Shown one piece after another: positions 51,892 through 62,700 of a DNA stretch of 64,000 nucleotides (its first letter is position 1; the number at the start of each line of letters is the position of its first letter). The DNA comes from Bradyrhizobium sp. WBAH42 (GTDB lineage Bacteria > Pseudomonadota > Alphaproteobacteria > Rhizobiales > Xanthobacteraceae), in assembly GCF_024585265.1 (NCBI RefSeq), contig NZ_CP036533.1, positions 3,915,001 to 3,979,000 of the forward strand, in the 5' to 3' direction. The translations under genes were made by a program, and so were the position numbers. The notes under the pieces were generated by a model. The model searched no databases. It was given only the letters and a program-made list of their open reading frames with translations, and had not been told where the DNA came from.

Positions 51892-54585
51892 CTAGCCGAG
51901 CAAGCGCTGCTCGGCGGGGCGGAGCAGATCGTCAAGCGCGCTCATCGACGCTTCCCGCAGCGCAGCGAGTTCGCGAGCGGCAGTCGGGCATTCCTGCAGC
52001 GGCATCGCGGGCGCGGCTTCCTCGACCTCGCGGCAGCGCTCGAACAGGCGGACGAGGCCGAGCGCGCTTGCCGCGCTGCCGAGCTGATGCGCGGATCGCG
52101 CGAGCTGCTTGTGATCGCCGGCCGCCGCGGCCGTGGCGATGTCGTCGATCAGTCGCTCGCCCGTCTGCTGGAGAAGCTGCTGGAGCTTGTCGATTTGCGT
52201 CGCGCCCAGCAGCTCCCGCTGGTCGTCGAGGAAAACCCGATCAATCAGTTCGTGGGCCGCGAGTTGCGCGGCTGCCGGCTCGACTGCCTGATCATCCTCG
52301 ATCGCCTCGCGTAGCGCGTTGATCAGGATCGGCTTGCTCACGACCTTGGCGATGCCAGCGCCCGCGAGCCGATCGCGGGCACTGCGCGAGACGTCGGCGG
52401 TCACGGCGACGAGGCGCGGCATCTTGGCAAGACCGAGCTCGCCGATCCGCGAGGCGGCCTCGACGCCGTCCATGTCGGGCATGTGCAGGTCCATCAGGAT
52501 GACGTCGAAGGCCTGATCGCGGGCGAGCTCGATGGCGGAGGCGCCGTTCCTCGCGATCGTGGCGTGGTGGCCGAGCCGGTGCAGGATGGCTGCGCCGACC
52601 TCGCAATTGACGGGGTCATCGTCGACCAGGAGCACGCGGAGCTGCCGCGACGGCGGCGCGAGCGCGCCTTGCGCCACGCTGTCTCCGGCAAGACCGAGCG
52701 GCACTTGAAGCGTGAACGTGCTGCCTGCGCCGGGCGCGCTCTCGACCTTGAGCTCGCCGCGCATCAGGCGGCTGAGGCGGCGCGCGATCGCAAGGCCAAG
52801 GCCGGTGCCGCCGAACCGCCGCGCGATGCTGTCGTCGGCCTGGACGAAATCCTCGAAGATCCGCTCGTGCAACTCGGGCGCGATGCCGATGCCGGTGTCG
52901 CGAACATTGATGCGCAGCAGGAGGTGATCGTCGCGCCGCCCGGCCGCCGCGCTCACGCCGATGCCGCCGCTTGGGGTGAACTTGATCGCGTTGCCGATCA
53001 GGTTGAGCAGGATGCGATTGAGCCTGACGGGATCGCCATGCGCGGCGGTGTCGACCGTCGCATCGCAGGCGAGGTCGAAGCGCAGGCCCTTGTCCAGGGC
53101 TTGCGGGCGCATCAGGTCGACGGCGGCTTCGATGAGCTGGTCGAGACGGAAGTCGCGCGTCTCCAGAATTTCCGTGCTCGCTTCGAGGCGCGCATATTCC
53201 AGCACTGCATCGACCAGCGCGATCAGCGTTTCGCCCGACGCCGCCGCGGTGGCGAGGTGGCGGCGCTGGGCCTCGCTGAGGCTGCCGTCGTCCAACAATT
53301 GCAGCACCCCCATGACGCCGTTGAGCGGCGTGCGCAGCTCGTGGCTGACGACGGCCAGGAAGCGCGACTTGGTCTCGTTGGCCGCCACCGCCGCGCTGCG
53401 CGCGCGCTCGGCGGCGTCGTGCTCGGCGAGCGCGTGGTCGCGCGCCTTTTCCAGCTCGGAGGTGCGCTCGATCACCTTGCGCTCGAGCGTGGCGTAGGAT
53501 TCGCGCAAATGCGCCGCCATGCGGTTGAACTGCTCGCCGAGCGCCTCCAGCTCGTCGCCGGTCTTGATCGCGAGCCGCGAGTTGAGGTCGCCGCTGCCGA
53601 TCCGCTTGGCTCCTTGGGTCAGCAACTGGATCGGCACGGTCATGCGCCGGCTGAGAACCAGCGAGACCAACACCGCACCGGCCAGCAGGATGACGAGGAG
53701 GAAGGTCGAGCGGCCGATCGAGGCGTAGATCGGCGCGTAGGCTTCGGTGAGCGGCAGCTCGACGAACACCAGCCAGCCGAGCGAAGGCACCGTCGCATAG
53801 GTCGACAGCACCCGTTGGCCGGACAGATCCTCCTTGACGAGGCCGCCCGAAGGCGGCCCGACGCCGTCGAGCGCGGCGCGGACGTCGGCATGGCCGGAGA
53901 GATCGCTGCGCTGGAGCGCCCGCCACAAATCGGGATGCGCGATCAAGACGCCCTTGCGGTCGACCACATAGGCCTTGCCGGTGTTGCCGACCCTGATCCC
54001 GGCGACCAGGTCCCAGATGAAGCGCAGATTGACCTCGGCGACGATCACATCGGGAGCGCGGCCGGTGCCGCGCGTGGCGAGCGTCATGAACGGTTCGGTG
54101 TCGCCGAAGAAGTAGACCGGTCCGTAATAGGCCCGGCTGTCATTGGCGCCGCGGAAGGCGGGCGTCGTGGAGAGATCGATCTTGCTGCCGATCCTGTCGG
54201 CGACACGGCGCGACACACGCACCTGCTCGCGGCCCTGCGCGTCGAGCTGGGCGATCTCGGCGATCGCGGGCGAGAGGCGCAGGAGGCGGATGGCGTTCAG
54301 CCGCTCGTCCTCGTTGGTCGAGAGCTCCGGCGGCAGGCGCGCAAGCCACCTGATCTGGTTCTCGATCTGGCCGATGAACTGGCCGATCTGAATGGCTGCG
54401 GAGGCGGCCTGCTCGCGCTGGGTCGCCGCCAGCAGCTGCTTCTGCTCGCGATAGGAGAACCAGACGTCGAAGCCGGTGTTGATGGCGAGCGCGGCAAAGG
54501 CGAGGGCGACGATCGAGTAGAGATATTTCCTGAACAACCGGCCGGGAGGCGTCCGCGAAGGTCCCTGGTCGACCGGCTCGTTCAC
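51892..54585 (-). CDS. Hybrid sensor histidine kinase (dCache-HAMP-HisKA-HATPase-REC-Hpt)
   Basis: An 897-residue membrane sensor. A first membrane helix lies at about 22-42 and a second at about 297-318 (STFLLVILLAGAVLVSLVL). Between them is a roughly 250-residue periplasmic dCache-like domain (YYGPVYFFGDTEPFMTLATR, GKAYVVDRKGVLIAHPDL). Then come HAMP, a coiled coil, the HisKA box SHELRTPLNG (His near 413), NLIGNAIKFTP, DTGIGI and GGTGLGLAI. A receiver domain follows (VDDDP; phospho-Asp in DLHMPDMDG near 699; Lys in VSKP), then an Hpt domain with ARSAHQLGSAASALG (His near 833). All phosphorelay residues are intact, so it should pass phosphate to an unknown regulator. The GTG start overlaps the stop of the binding-protein gene by GTGA. 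Confidence 0.93.
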   Translation of the reverse strand: MNEPVDQGPSRTPPGRLFRKYLYSIVALAFAALAINTGFDVWFSYREQKQLLAATQREQAASAAIQIGQFIGQIENQIRWLARLPPELSTNEDERLNAIRLLRLSPAIAEIAQLDAQGREQVRVSRRVADRIGSKIDLSTTPAFRGANDSRAYYGPVYFFGDTEPFMTLATRGTGRAPDVIVAEVNLRFIWDLVAGIRVGNTGKAYVVDRKGVLIAHPDLWRALQRSDLSGHADVRAALDGVGPPSGGLVKEDLSGQRVLSTYATVPSLGWLVFVELPLTEAYAPIYASIGRSTFLLVILLAGAVLVSLVLSRRMTVPIQLLTQGAKRIGSGDLNSRLAIKTGDELEALGEQFNRMAAHLRESYATLERKVIERTSELEKARDHALAEHDAAERARSAAVAANETKSRFLAVVSHELRTPLNGVMGVLQLLDDGSLSEAQRRHLATAAASGETLIALVDAVLEYARLEASTEILETRDFRLDQLIEAAVDLMRPQALDKGLRFDLACDATVDTAAHGDPVRLNRILLNLIGNAIKFTPSGGIGVSAAAGRRDDHLLLRINVRDTGIGIAPELHERIFEDFVQADDSIARRFGGTGLGLAIARRLSRLMRGELKVESAPGAGSTFTLQVPLGLAGDSVAQGALAPPSRQLRVLLVDDDPVNCEVGAAILHRLGHHATIARNGASAIELARDQAFDVILMDLHMPDMDGVEAASRIGELGLAKMPRLVAVTADVSRSARDRLAGAGIAKVVSKPILINALREAIEDDQAVEPAAAQLAAHELIDRVFLDDQRELLGATQIDKLQQLLQQTGERLIDDIATAAAAGDHKQLARSAHQLGSAASALGLVRLFERCREVEEAAPAMPLQECPTAARELAALREASMSALDDLLRPAEQRLLG

Positions 54586-55625
54586 TCGCGGATCTCGTCG
54601 GCGCGCGCGAGCAGCGTGAATGGGATCGTCAAGCCGAGCGTGCGGGCGACCGTGCGGTTGATCAAGAGCTCGTATTTGCGCGGCGATTGCACCGGAAGAT
54701 CCCCGGCCTTGGTGCCGCGCAGGATGAGATCGACATAATCGGCCGAGCGCACCTCGAGCGTCGGTCCGTAGCTCATCAGCCCGCCGGCATCCATGAAGTA
54801 ATGGAACGGATAGATCATGGGCACGCGGTATTTGGCGGCTGCCGTGACGACCGCCTGCCGGTTGACCACGAGAAAGCTGTCGACCAGCGCAAGCATCGCC
54901 GCCTTGGGCGATTCGGAGAAGCGCCTGATGGCGTCATCGATCTCCGTCGGCGCGTTGACGGGGGCGGGCACCGCGGACACGCCGGACACTGCGGCCTCCT
55001 GCTCGATCGAGTCGAGAAAGAAGCGCCCGCCGCGCGGCGTGGTCGCCGGGTTGAACAGGACGCCGACGCGCGCGACGTCGGGCACGGCCTCGCGGATCAG
55101 CTGGAGCCATTTGCCGCCCATCTCGGCGGTGCTGTTGGTGAAGCCGGTGACGTTGCCGCCGGGATGCGCCAGGCTTTCGACGAAGCCGTTGCCGACCGGA
55201 TCGTTGGCGGTCGCAAACACGACCGGGATGGTCTTGGTGGCGGCAAGCACGGCGGCGGTCTCGACCGTCGACCCGGTCAGGATCACGTCCGGCCTGAGGT
55301 CGAGCAATTCCTGGACGGCCGTCTTCAGCCTGTCCGGTGCGCCGAAGGTCGAACGAAGCTCGAGGCGGAAGTTGACGCCTTCAACCCAGCCGCGCTGGCG
55401 CAAGCCGGCGACGAGGTTGCCCAGGCGAGAGCTCGCGCTGTCGATCATGCCGCGTCTGGTCAGCTCGTCGTCGAGCGGCAATGCGGTGAGCGAGGCGACG
55501 ATCCGCATGCGATCGGTCGTTGTGCCGAGCGCGATCCAGCCCGCGACCGATGCACTTGCAAGGCGAAGGACATCGCGGCGGGCAACCGCCGGCACAGTGT
55601 GGGCAGGAGCGCGCCGCTCGATCAT
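54582..55625 (-). CDS. PF04392-type substrate-binding protein coupled to the sensor kinase
   Basis: About 347 residues when started at MIERRAPAHTVPAV (55625); in-frame starts at 55661 and 55685 are possible and none has a strong ribosome site. A twin-arginine-like ARRDVLRLASASVAGWIALG forms the export signal. RQRGWVEGVNFRLELRSTFG, IPVVFATANDPVGNGFVE, HPGGNVTGFTN and FHYFMDAGGLMSYGPTLEVR place it in the ABC_sub_bind family. No permease or ATPase is near. The 4-base overlap with the dCache kinase gene strongly suggests it is an accessory sensor that presents its ligand to the kinase. Ligand unknown. Confidence 0.85.
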   Translation of the reverse strand: MIERRAPAHTVPAVARRDVLRLASASVAGWIALGTTTDRMRIVASLTALPLDDELTRRGMIDSASSRLGNLVAGLRQRGWVEGVNFRLELRSTFGAPDRLKTAVQELLDLRPDVILTGSTVETAAVLAATKTIPVVFATANDPVGNGFVESLAHPGGNVTGFTNSTAEMGGKWLQLIREAVPDVARVGVLFNPATTPRGGRFFLDSIEQEAAVSGVSAVPAPVNAPTEIDDAIRRFSESPKAAMLALVDSFLVVNRQAVVTAAAKYRVPMIYPFHYFMDAGGLMSYGPTLEVRSADYVDLILRGTKAGDLPVQSPRKYELLINRTVARTLGLTIPFTLLARADEIRE

Positions 55626-55913
55626 GAAATGCTTCGCAAGATTTTCCCCAGGCGGTTGCATAACGCGAAAGGCTGGTGACCACAATTGATCAAAAAATGC
55701 GCTTGTGAATGTTCATTCGCAGCGTTTGGCAGCCCGATACCGTATGCCTTTGCTGCCAAGGAGTCGCTGTTTCGAATCTCGTCTTCTCCGTGACTCTTGT
55801 AACGCCTTGCGGCGCTGCAACAATTTCCGTCCGGCTGCGACGACGGTTCGGGGAAGCCGGTTTCGCTGCTGCTGATTTTTGAAGCGTTGTTTCAGGTTTT
55901 TCGAAGGTTTTCG

Positions 55914-56651
55914 ATGCGCAGAATCTATCTCATTCCGGCCCTCGTCGGCCTGCTCACCTCCGTTGCAGTCGGGCCGGTCGCGGCCCAGGGCGCCGTGCCG
56001 AAGCAGAAGGCGGCGCCGGCGCCCAAGGCCAGTGCTGCCGGGACGCCGGTTGCTGCCGGTGCGACATCTGCGGTTGCAGCCGAGACGCCAGTCGCCGACG
56101 ACAAGATCAAGGCGATCGATGGCTTCCGCTCGGCCAAGTTCGGCATGAACGAGGCCGACGTGCGCGCGGCGATGACCAAGGATTTCAACGCCAAGCCCGA
56201 CGCCATCAGGTCACAGGACAACGCGTCCGAACTGACGCACAGCATTCTGCTGTCCGTTCCGGAGCTGCTGCCGAACGGCGGCACCGCCGAGCTCTCCTAC
56301 GTGCTCGGCTACAAGTCGAAGTCGCTGATCCAGGTCGGCGCGGTCTGGTCGAAGGGGACCGACACCGCGATGACGCCGGAGAAGCTGTTCTCCAACGCCA
56401 ACATCCTGCGCGCCCATTTCATGGGCGAGGGCTTCAAGCCCGACTCCATCGCGGTCAACATGCCCGTCGCCGGCGGCATCGTGATGTTCCGCGGCAGCGA
56501 CGCCAAGGATCGCTCGGTGATCCTGCTGCTCCAGGGCACGTTCGAGACCAAGGAGAGCAACCGCGTGCTGACGCCGACCAGCCTACTGCTGTTCTACGTC
56601 GCCGACGCCAAGAGCCCCGACATCTTCAAGCTTCCGCCCGGCCAGTTCTGA
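55914..56651 (+). CDS. Exported protein of unknown function upstream of the giant adhesin
   Basis: A 245-residue protein with a signal peptide (MRRIYLIPALVGLLTSVAVG, ending near PVAAQ), an Ala/Pro-rich linker (residues about 25-65), and a single compact domain starting AIDGFRSAKFGMNEADVRAA. I do not recognise the domain, although the FRSAKFGM opening resembles short periplasmic proteins that sense or bind a partner. ATG at 55914 is preferred over a TTG at 55887. It precedes the adhesin by 69 bases on the same strand, so the two may be co-expressed. The 55686-55913 gap holds the divergent promoters and a small GAATG-TT-CATTC palindrome at 55707. Confidence 0.65.
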   Translation: MRRIYLIPALVGLLTSVAVGPVAAQGAVPKQKAAPAPKASAAGTPVAAGATSAVAAETPVADDKIKAIDGFRSAKFGMNEADVRAAMTKDFNAKPDAIRSQDNASELTHSILLSVPELLPNGGTAELSYVLGYKSKSLIQVGAVWSKGTDTAMTPEKLFSNANILRAHFMGEGFKPDSIAVNMPVAGGIVMFRGSDAKDRSVILLLQGTFETKESNRVLTPTSLLLFYVADAKSPDIFKLPPGQF

Positions 56652-56720
56652 TGCCGGCCCATCGCGACATTCTCCCACCCGGTCGTGGATCGGCGCCAAT
56701 GCCGGTGAAGAGGATCTGAA

Positions 56721-59700
56721 ATGCGCGGGCTATCTGCGAGGCGAGACACTGACGAACGGGGCCTGCGCGGACTTGCGCAGTTCCGCTCGATGTCGCTGCT
56801 CTGCGCGATGCAGATGGTCTTCCTGCCGGTGTACAGCGTCCGCGTTCAGGCGCAGACCGCGAACGTCATCGTTCCCGACGGACGGACTGGAACCAGCCTT
56901 CAGACCTCCGGCAGCGTCACCAATGTCACGACGTCGACGGTCTCGGGCAACAATGCCTTCAACTCGTTCTCGCAGTTCAGCGTCGGGCAGGGCAACACCG
57001 TCAATCTGCAACTGCCGACCGGCACGCAGAACCTCGTCAACATCGTTCGCGACGCGCCAGTCTACATCAACGGCACGCTGAATTCCTACATGAACGGCGC
57101 GATCGGCGGTAACGTCTACTTCGCCGATCCCAAGGGGTTCGTGGTCGGCCGCAGCGGCGTGGTCAATGTCGGCAGCCTCAACGTCTCGACGCCGACGCGC
57201 GAGTTCACCGACAGCCTGATCGGTCCCGGAGGCGCGATCAACGGCACGGCCGTCGGCAATCTCATGGCGGGCTCGTTCCCGGTCTCGCCGGACGGCAACA
57301 TCCGCATCTACGGCCGGATCAACGCTCAGGACGGCGTGCGCCTGACCGGGCAGAACGTCTATGTTGGCGGCGCCAGCCAGCGCGACATCGCCAATCTCGA
57401 CCATGCCGCCAAGTTCGCGGCCTCGGTCAACTCAAAGGGCCTGCGCAGCGCCAGCGCCATCACGGTGAGCAACGGCTCGATCCATATCGGTGCCGTCAAC
57501 AACGCCAGGGTCAACGGCCGGCTGACCGCGCGCAGCAAGACCACGACGCCGAGCAACATCACGGTGCAGGCCGGCAACAACATCGATATCGGCAGGAACG
57601 CCAGGCTGAATATCGCGAGCAAGTCCGGCGATGCCGGCGAGATCCGCCTGAAGGCGGCGCAGAACCTGACCGTGGCGGGCGGGGCCAGGTTCAACGCCAG
57701 CGCGAAGACGGGCAATGCGGGCCTGGTCGATTTCAGCGCGAACGGCATCATCGATGTCGGCCGCGGCGTTTCCGTCAACCTTACCGCGCCGAACGGCAAG
57801 GCCGGCACGCTGCTGTTCGATCCGATCGACCTGGTGGTCGGCGACGCCAGCCAGGGCGACACCGGCGTGACCCTGTCGAACAGCTCGATCGCGAATGCGC
57901 TGGCCGGGCTCAGCGCAGGCGCCGACTACCTCATCCAGGCGGACAATTCGATCACGCTTGCCGCGCATGCGGTGATCGACGCCCGTCGGCTCGATGGATC
58001 CGGCCATTCGACCGGGAACGCCAACAACGTCATCATCGACGCGCCGAACATCCAGATCATGAATGGCGCGCAGATCCTGGCCCAGTCGGTCAATTTCGGC
58101 GGGACCACCTATACCGACGGCAATGTGACGCTGAGAGCAACGGCGAGCGACATCAAGCTGTCCGGCCAGGCCACCGCGGCGACGGCAATCACCGTCGACG
58201 GCAAGATCACCGGCGGCATCGTCTCGATCACCGCGACCTCGACCGCCGTATCGAGTTTCCTTGACGGTTCGCCAGTCGGAGCCCTGGCGCTCGTCGGCTC
58301 GACGCTTGCCGGTTCGCTGCTGGGCCTCAATGGCGGCTATGTCGCCGCCAGCGCCACCGCGACCATCAACATCAACAGCCATGCCGACATCAACGGCCGT
58401 GGCGATGTCACCATTTCAGCGCATGCATCGGAAACCGCCTCGGACCCGGCGATCGCGTCCACCTTGCTCGGCAGCCTCACGCCGGTTGCGGCCGGCGTGG
58501 TTGTGGGCAAGATCGACGGGGTCGCCACGACCAACATTGCCTCGGGCGCGACGGTCAATGCCGGCGGCAACCTCGAGATCAAGGCGCTCAACGACGCCAC
58601 CATTGCCATCTCTGCTCTCGCGGCATCGACGAGCGCGCAGATCGTCCCGACGGTGGCCTATTCCAAGGGATCGGTGACGACGGTCGCGAACGTCGAGAGC
58701 GGCGCGCATATCGCAGCCGGCACCGTGAACACGAGCGGCAGCACGCTGAAGGTGCGCGCGATCAACAACAATTCCTTCTCGACCAGCGCAACGTCGGTTG
58801 CGGCACCCGGATTAGGGGCGAGCGGCGCCGTCGGCGGTGCGTTCGCCATCAGCGACATCACGACGTCAGTGACCGCGACGCTCGGCGCATCGCTCGGAAC
58901 CGATACCGCCAACCGGATGAACGGTTCCGTACTGGTCGAGGCGACGTCCGACACGACCAGCAATTCCACGATGGCGTCGTCCATCGCGGGCCTGCCGGCG
59001 CTGATCGCGGCGATCGAGAGAGGACTGCGCGCCGTCACCGCACCGACGTCGATCATCCAGGACCACATGTCCTCGCTGGTGCCGCTGAACTTCAATTTCA
59101 AGGCCGCAGGTGCGCTCTCGCTGGCCAACAGCACCCAGAGCGCGACCGCTGCGATCGCGCAGAATCCGAGCGGCGGCGCGCCGAGCATCTATGCCAGCGG
59201 CAACGTCGCCGTCGCCAGCAACGTCATCGATCGCGGCGTTCGCAGCAATGCGACGGCCAGCGCGATCACCAAGGACGTGGTGTCGGGCGAGAGCACGGCC
59301 ATCAGCGCGGCAGTCGCCTGGGGCAATTTCACCCACAATTCGAACGCCTATGTCGGCAGCGGTACGCTGATCAACGCGGCGAACATCGCCGTCGATGCCA
59401 CCACCGAACAGCCCATCACCAACACCTGGCTGAAATGGGACGGGTTAGGTGCGACTCTGAGCCACCTCAACGGCAGTCTCGGCGTCGGCGGCAACATCCT
59501 GACCAGCTACGCCAATGCCACGTCGGACGCCGGCGACACGATCGGCATCGCCGGTTCGCTGAACCATTTCGTCGTGAACAACAACACGACGGCGTGGGTC
59601 GCGGGTGGTGCGAGCCTCACGGCGACATGCACGAGCGCGACCTGCGGCAGCAGCTGGGCGGCCGGGATGGACAATGGTGACGTCCACACCTACAACGCCA

Positions 59701-62700
59701 GCATCCAGGTGGCGGCAACCACGACCATGGCGTCGATCGACGCTGCCGGCAATGTCGGCACGCTCGGCTTCCTGACCGGCAACACCTCGGGCGGCTCTTC
59801 GGTCGGCGGCGCGCTCAATCTCGTCCAGTTCAACACCAATACCATCGCCGGCGTTTCGGACCGCGCGACGCTCCGGGCGGCGGACGACATCGCCGTCAAC
59901 GCGATCACGTCTGACAAGTTCGTCGCCGTCGCGCCGTCGTCCGGCAAGGCCGCGGGCGCGCTGGCGCTGAACGGCATTACCTCGCTCGGCTTCCTGAACA
60001 ACACGACGCATGCGTCGATCTCGAGCCAGGCCACCGTCTATGCTCCGACCGTGGGCATCCTGGCGCAGCAGGATCTGTCGGTGGTGACACTGTCCGGGGC
60101 GATGAGCCGGAATGGAGGCGGCGGCTCCGCGGTCGGATTGTCGATGGCTTATCTCGGAGCCAATACCGACACCTCCGCCTATATCGGCGACAACCATTCC
60201 GACATTCGCCCAGGCGTGTTCAGCTTCAACGATCCGTTCGCCGGCACGAGCGGCGGGAGCGGCGCGGTCAATGTCGACAATCTCACGATCAGCGCGACCA
60301 CCTCGGGGCGCATCACCGCGGCTGCCGTCGCGGCATCGATCTCCGAGCCGGCCGCATCCAGCTTCTCCGACAAGGCGGGCGCTGCCGGGGCCGGCGCGAC
60401 CGGCGGGGCCACCGGCGTCACGACGGCCGCGAGCAAGATCGGCTCGACGTCGGGATCGAGCACCGACGGCTTCAGCATCGATCTCGCCGGAAGCTCCTCG
60501 GTGAGCGACGTCTCGCTCGGCACCAGCGCCTATATCAGGAACACGACGGTCAACAAGTACACCACGGCCACCGCTGTCACGACCAATACGATGGTCCAGG
60601 CGCTCAACGACACCATTCTCAGCAACGGTTCGGGCTCTGCGGCGCTCAACCTGGCCGGAGCGTCCGCTCAGGGCGCTGCGATCGGCGGCGCCATCGCGGC
60701 GGCGATGTCCAACAATACGACGCTCGCCTATATCTACGGCACCACCGTGAACAACCAGAGTTCGGTGACGGTGCAGGCGCTCAACGGCGGCTCGGAGACC
60801 GTCGTCGCCATCGGCGTTGCGGGATCGAAATCCAACGCGGCCTCGCTGTCGGCTTCCGTCGGCATCATCACCGACAGTGCCAACGCCTATATCGAGAGCT
60901 CGACGATCACGGGGCAGTCCTCCGGCGTCAACCGCGCGCTCGAGGTCGATGCTTACCAGACCACGAACGTCGCGATCGGCGGCGGCTCGCTCTATATATC
61001 GGGTGGCCAGGCCGGCGTGGGCATCGGGCTGACCTATGCTTCGATCGGCGATCCCACCGGCGGAAACGCGACCGACGCGCATATCCGCAGCAGCTCGATC
61101 TCGAACTACGACACCCTGCTGGTGATGGCCGACAGCGCCAGCGTGATTGCGGCCGGTGCGGCGTCGGGCGGGGCGGGGTCCAACGGGCTTGCGGGCGCGG
61201 TCGTGGTCAGCGAGATCACGCCGACCACGACGGCCTATATCAGCAGCGGCGCGACGGTGAACATCAACGTCGGCCGCGTGACGGTGCTGGCGGACAGCGG
61301 CGCCGTGTCGGCGTTGGATACGGCGCTCGGCAACCTCGTCAAGAAGTCGAACAACAATCTTCTCGCCTCGGATACCTGCACGGTCGCCGGCGGCACGGGC
61401 GGGCAGAATTGCATCGACTTCAGCGCGGCTGCGCTCAACGGCGGCACAGGCAACGGTCCGGGCGCCAGCATCGTCTCCGTCGCTGGCCTGATTCAGGCCG
61501 GCAAGAACAATGTCGGCGCCTCGATCGTCTACAATACCATCGCGACCACGCATTCGGCCTATATCGCCAACGTCCTGATGTCGGCGGGCAGCAACGGCAA
61601 TGTCAGTGTGAGCGCGGTCGATTCCTCGAAGATCCAGGCGGTCACGATCGGCTTTGGTCTTGCGACCGGTCAGTTCGCGGGCGTCGGCGGCACCACGATC
61701 AGCAGCATCTCCAACACTGTTTCGGCGGCCATCGGCAACAGCCAGTCGAGCACGACGCAATCGAGCGTCACGGCCAGGAACGTGTCCGTCACCGCGACGG
61801 ATAACTCCAGCATCACCGGAACCGCCGCGGTCGCGGGCGCCTCGACGCAAGGCAGCGCCGCGGGCCTAGCGCTCGTCAACAGCAGCATCGCCAACACTGT
61901 CAGCGCCGGCGTCACCGGCTCCAAGCTGACCGCCTCGGGCAACGTCGCGATCGGTGCGAACTCGAACGCCAGCATCTCGACGGTTGCCGTCGGCGTCGCG
62001 ATGTCCTCGCAGGTGGGGTTGGCAGGCTCGGTCGCCACCAATCTGATGGGCACCAACGTCACCGCCAGCATCACCGCGGCCGGCACCAACGGCATCAACG
62101 GCGCCGACGTCACCGCTACCAACAATGTCGGCGTGATCGCCGGCAACAACGACAAGGCGGCCGTGTTCGCCGGCGCCTTGTCGATCAGCAAGGGTGCGGC
62201 TGGCATTGCCGGCTCGCTGGTGACCAACCAGATCACCGGGACCACGGCGGCCTATATCAGCGGGGTGAACACCAAGGTCGATGCGCTCGGAACCAGCTCG
62301 ACCGACACGCTGGCGGTCAACAACGGCACGCTGGTCCATGCTTTCGATCTCGGCGCCGCCCATGCCCCGACCGACACGACACCTGATCTCTCGGAGAACC
62401 AGGACACCGTGCGCGGCCTTGCCGTCGTCGCGAGCTCGCACCAAGCCGTGGTGGCCAACGTCGCCTCGCTTGCCGCGAGCAGCGGCATCGCCATCATGAT
62501 CAACCCGATCACAAACGTGATGAGCGGGGCGACGAGAGCGTATATCGACAGCGCCGCCATCGACACGCGCCTGACCTCGTCGACATTGGCGCCGCAGATC
62601 GTGGTCGCCGCGTCGAGCTTCTCCTACTCCGGCGCGTTCGGCGCCGGCATCGTGCCGCCGACCGGCAATGGCGGTGGCGGCGCCACCGTCATCAGCACGA

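Noticed and set aside
52483..54738. 751-codon plus-strand frame opposite the hybrid kinase
   Set aside because: Antisense of a kinase with all phosphorelay motifs in place; the plus-strand translation is low complexity.
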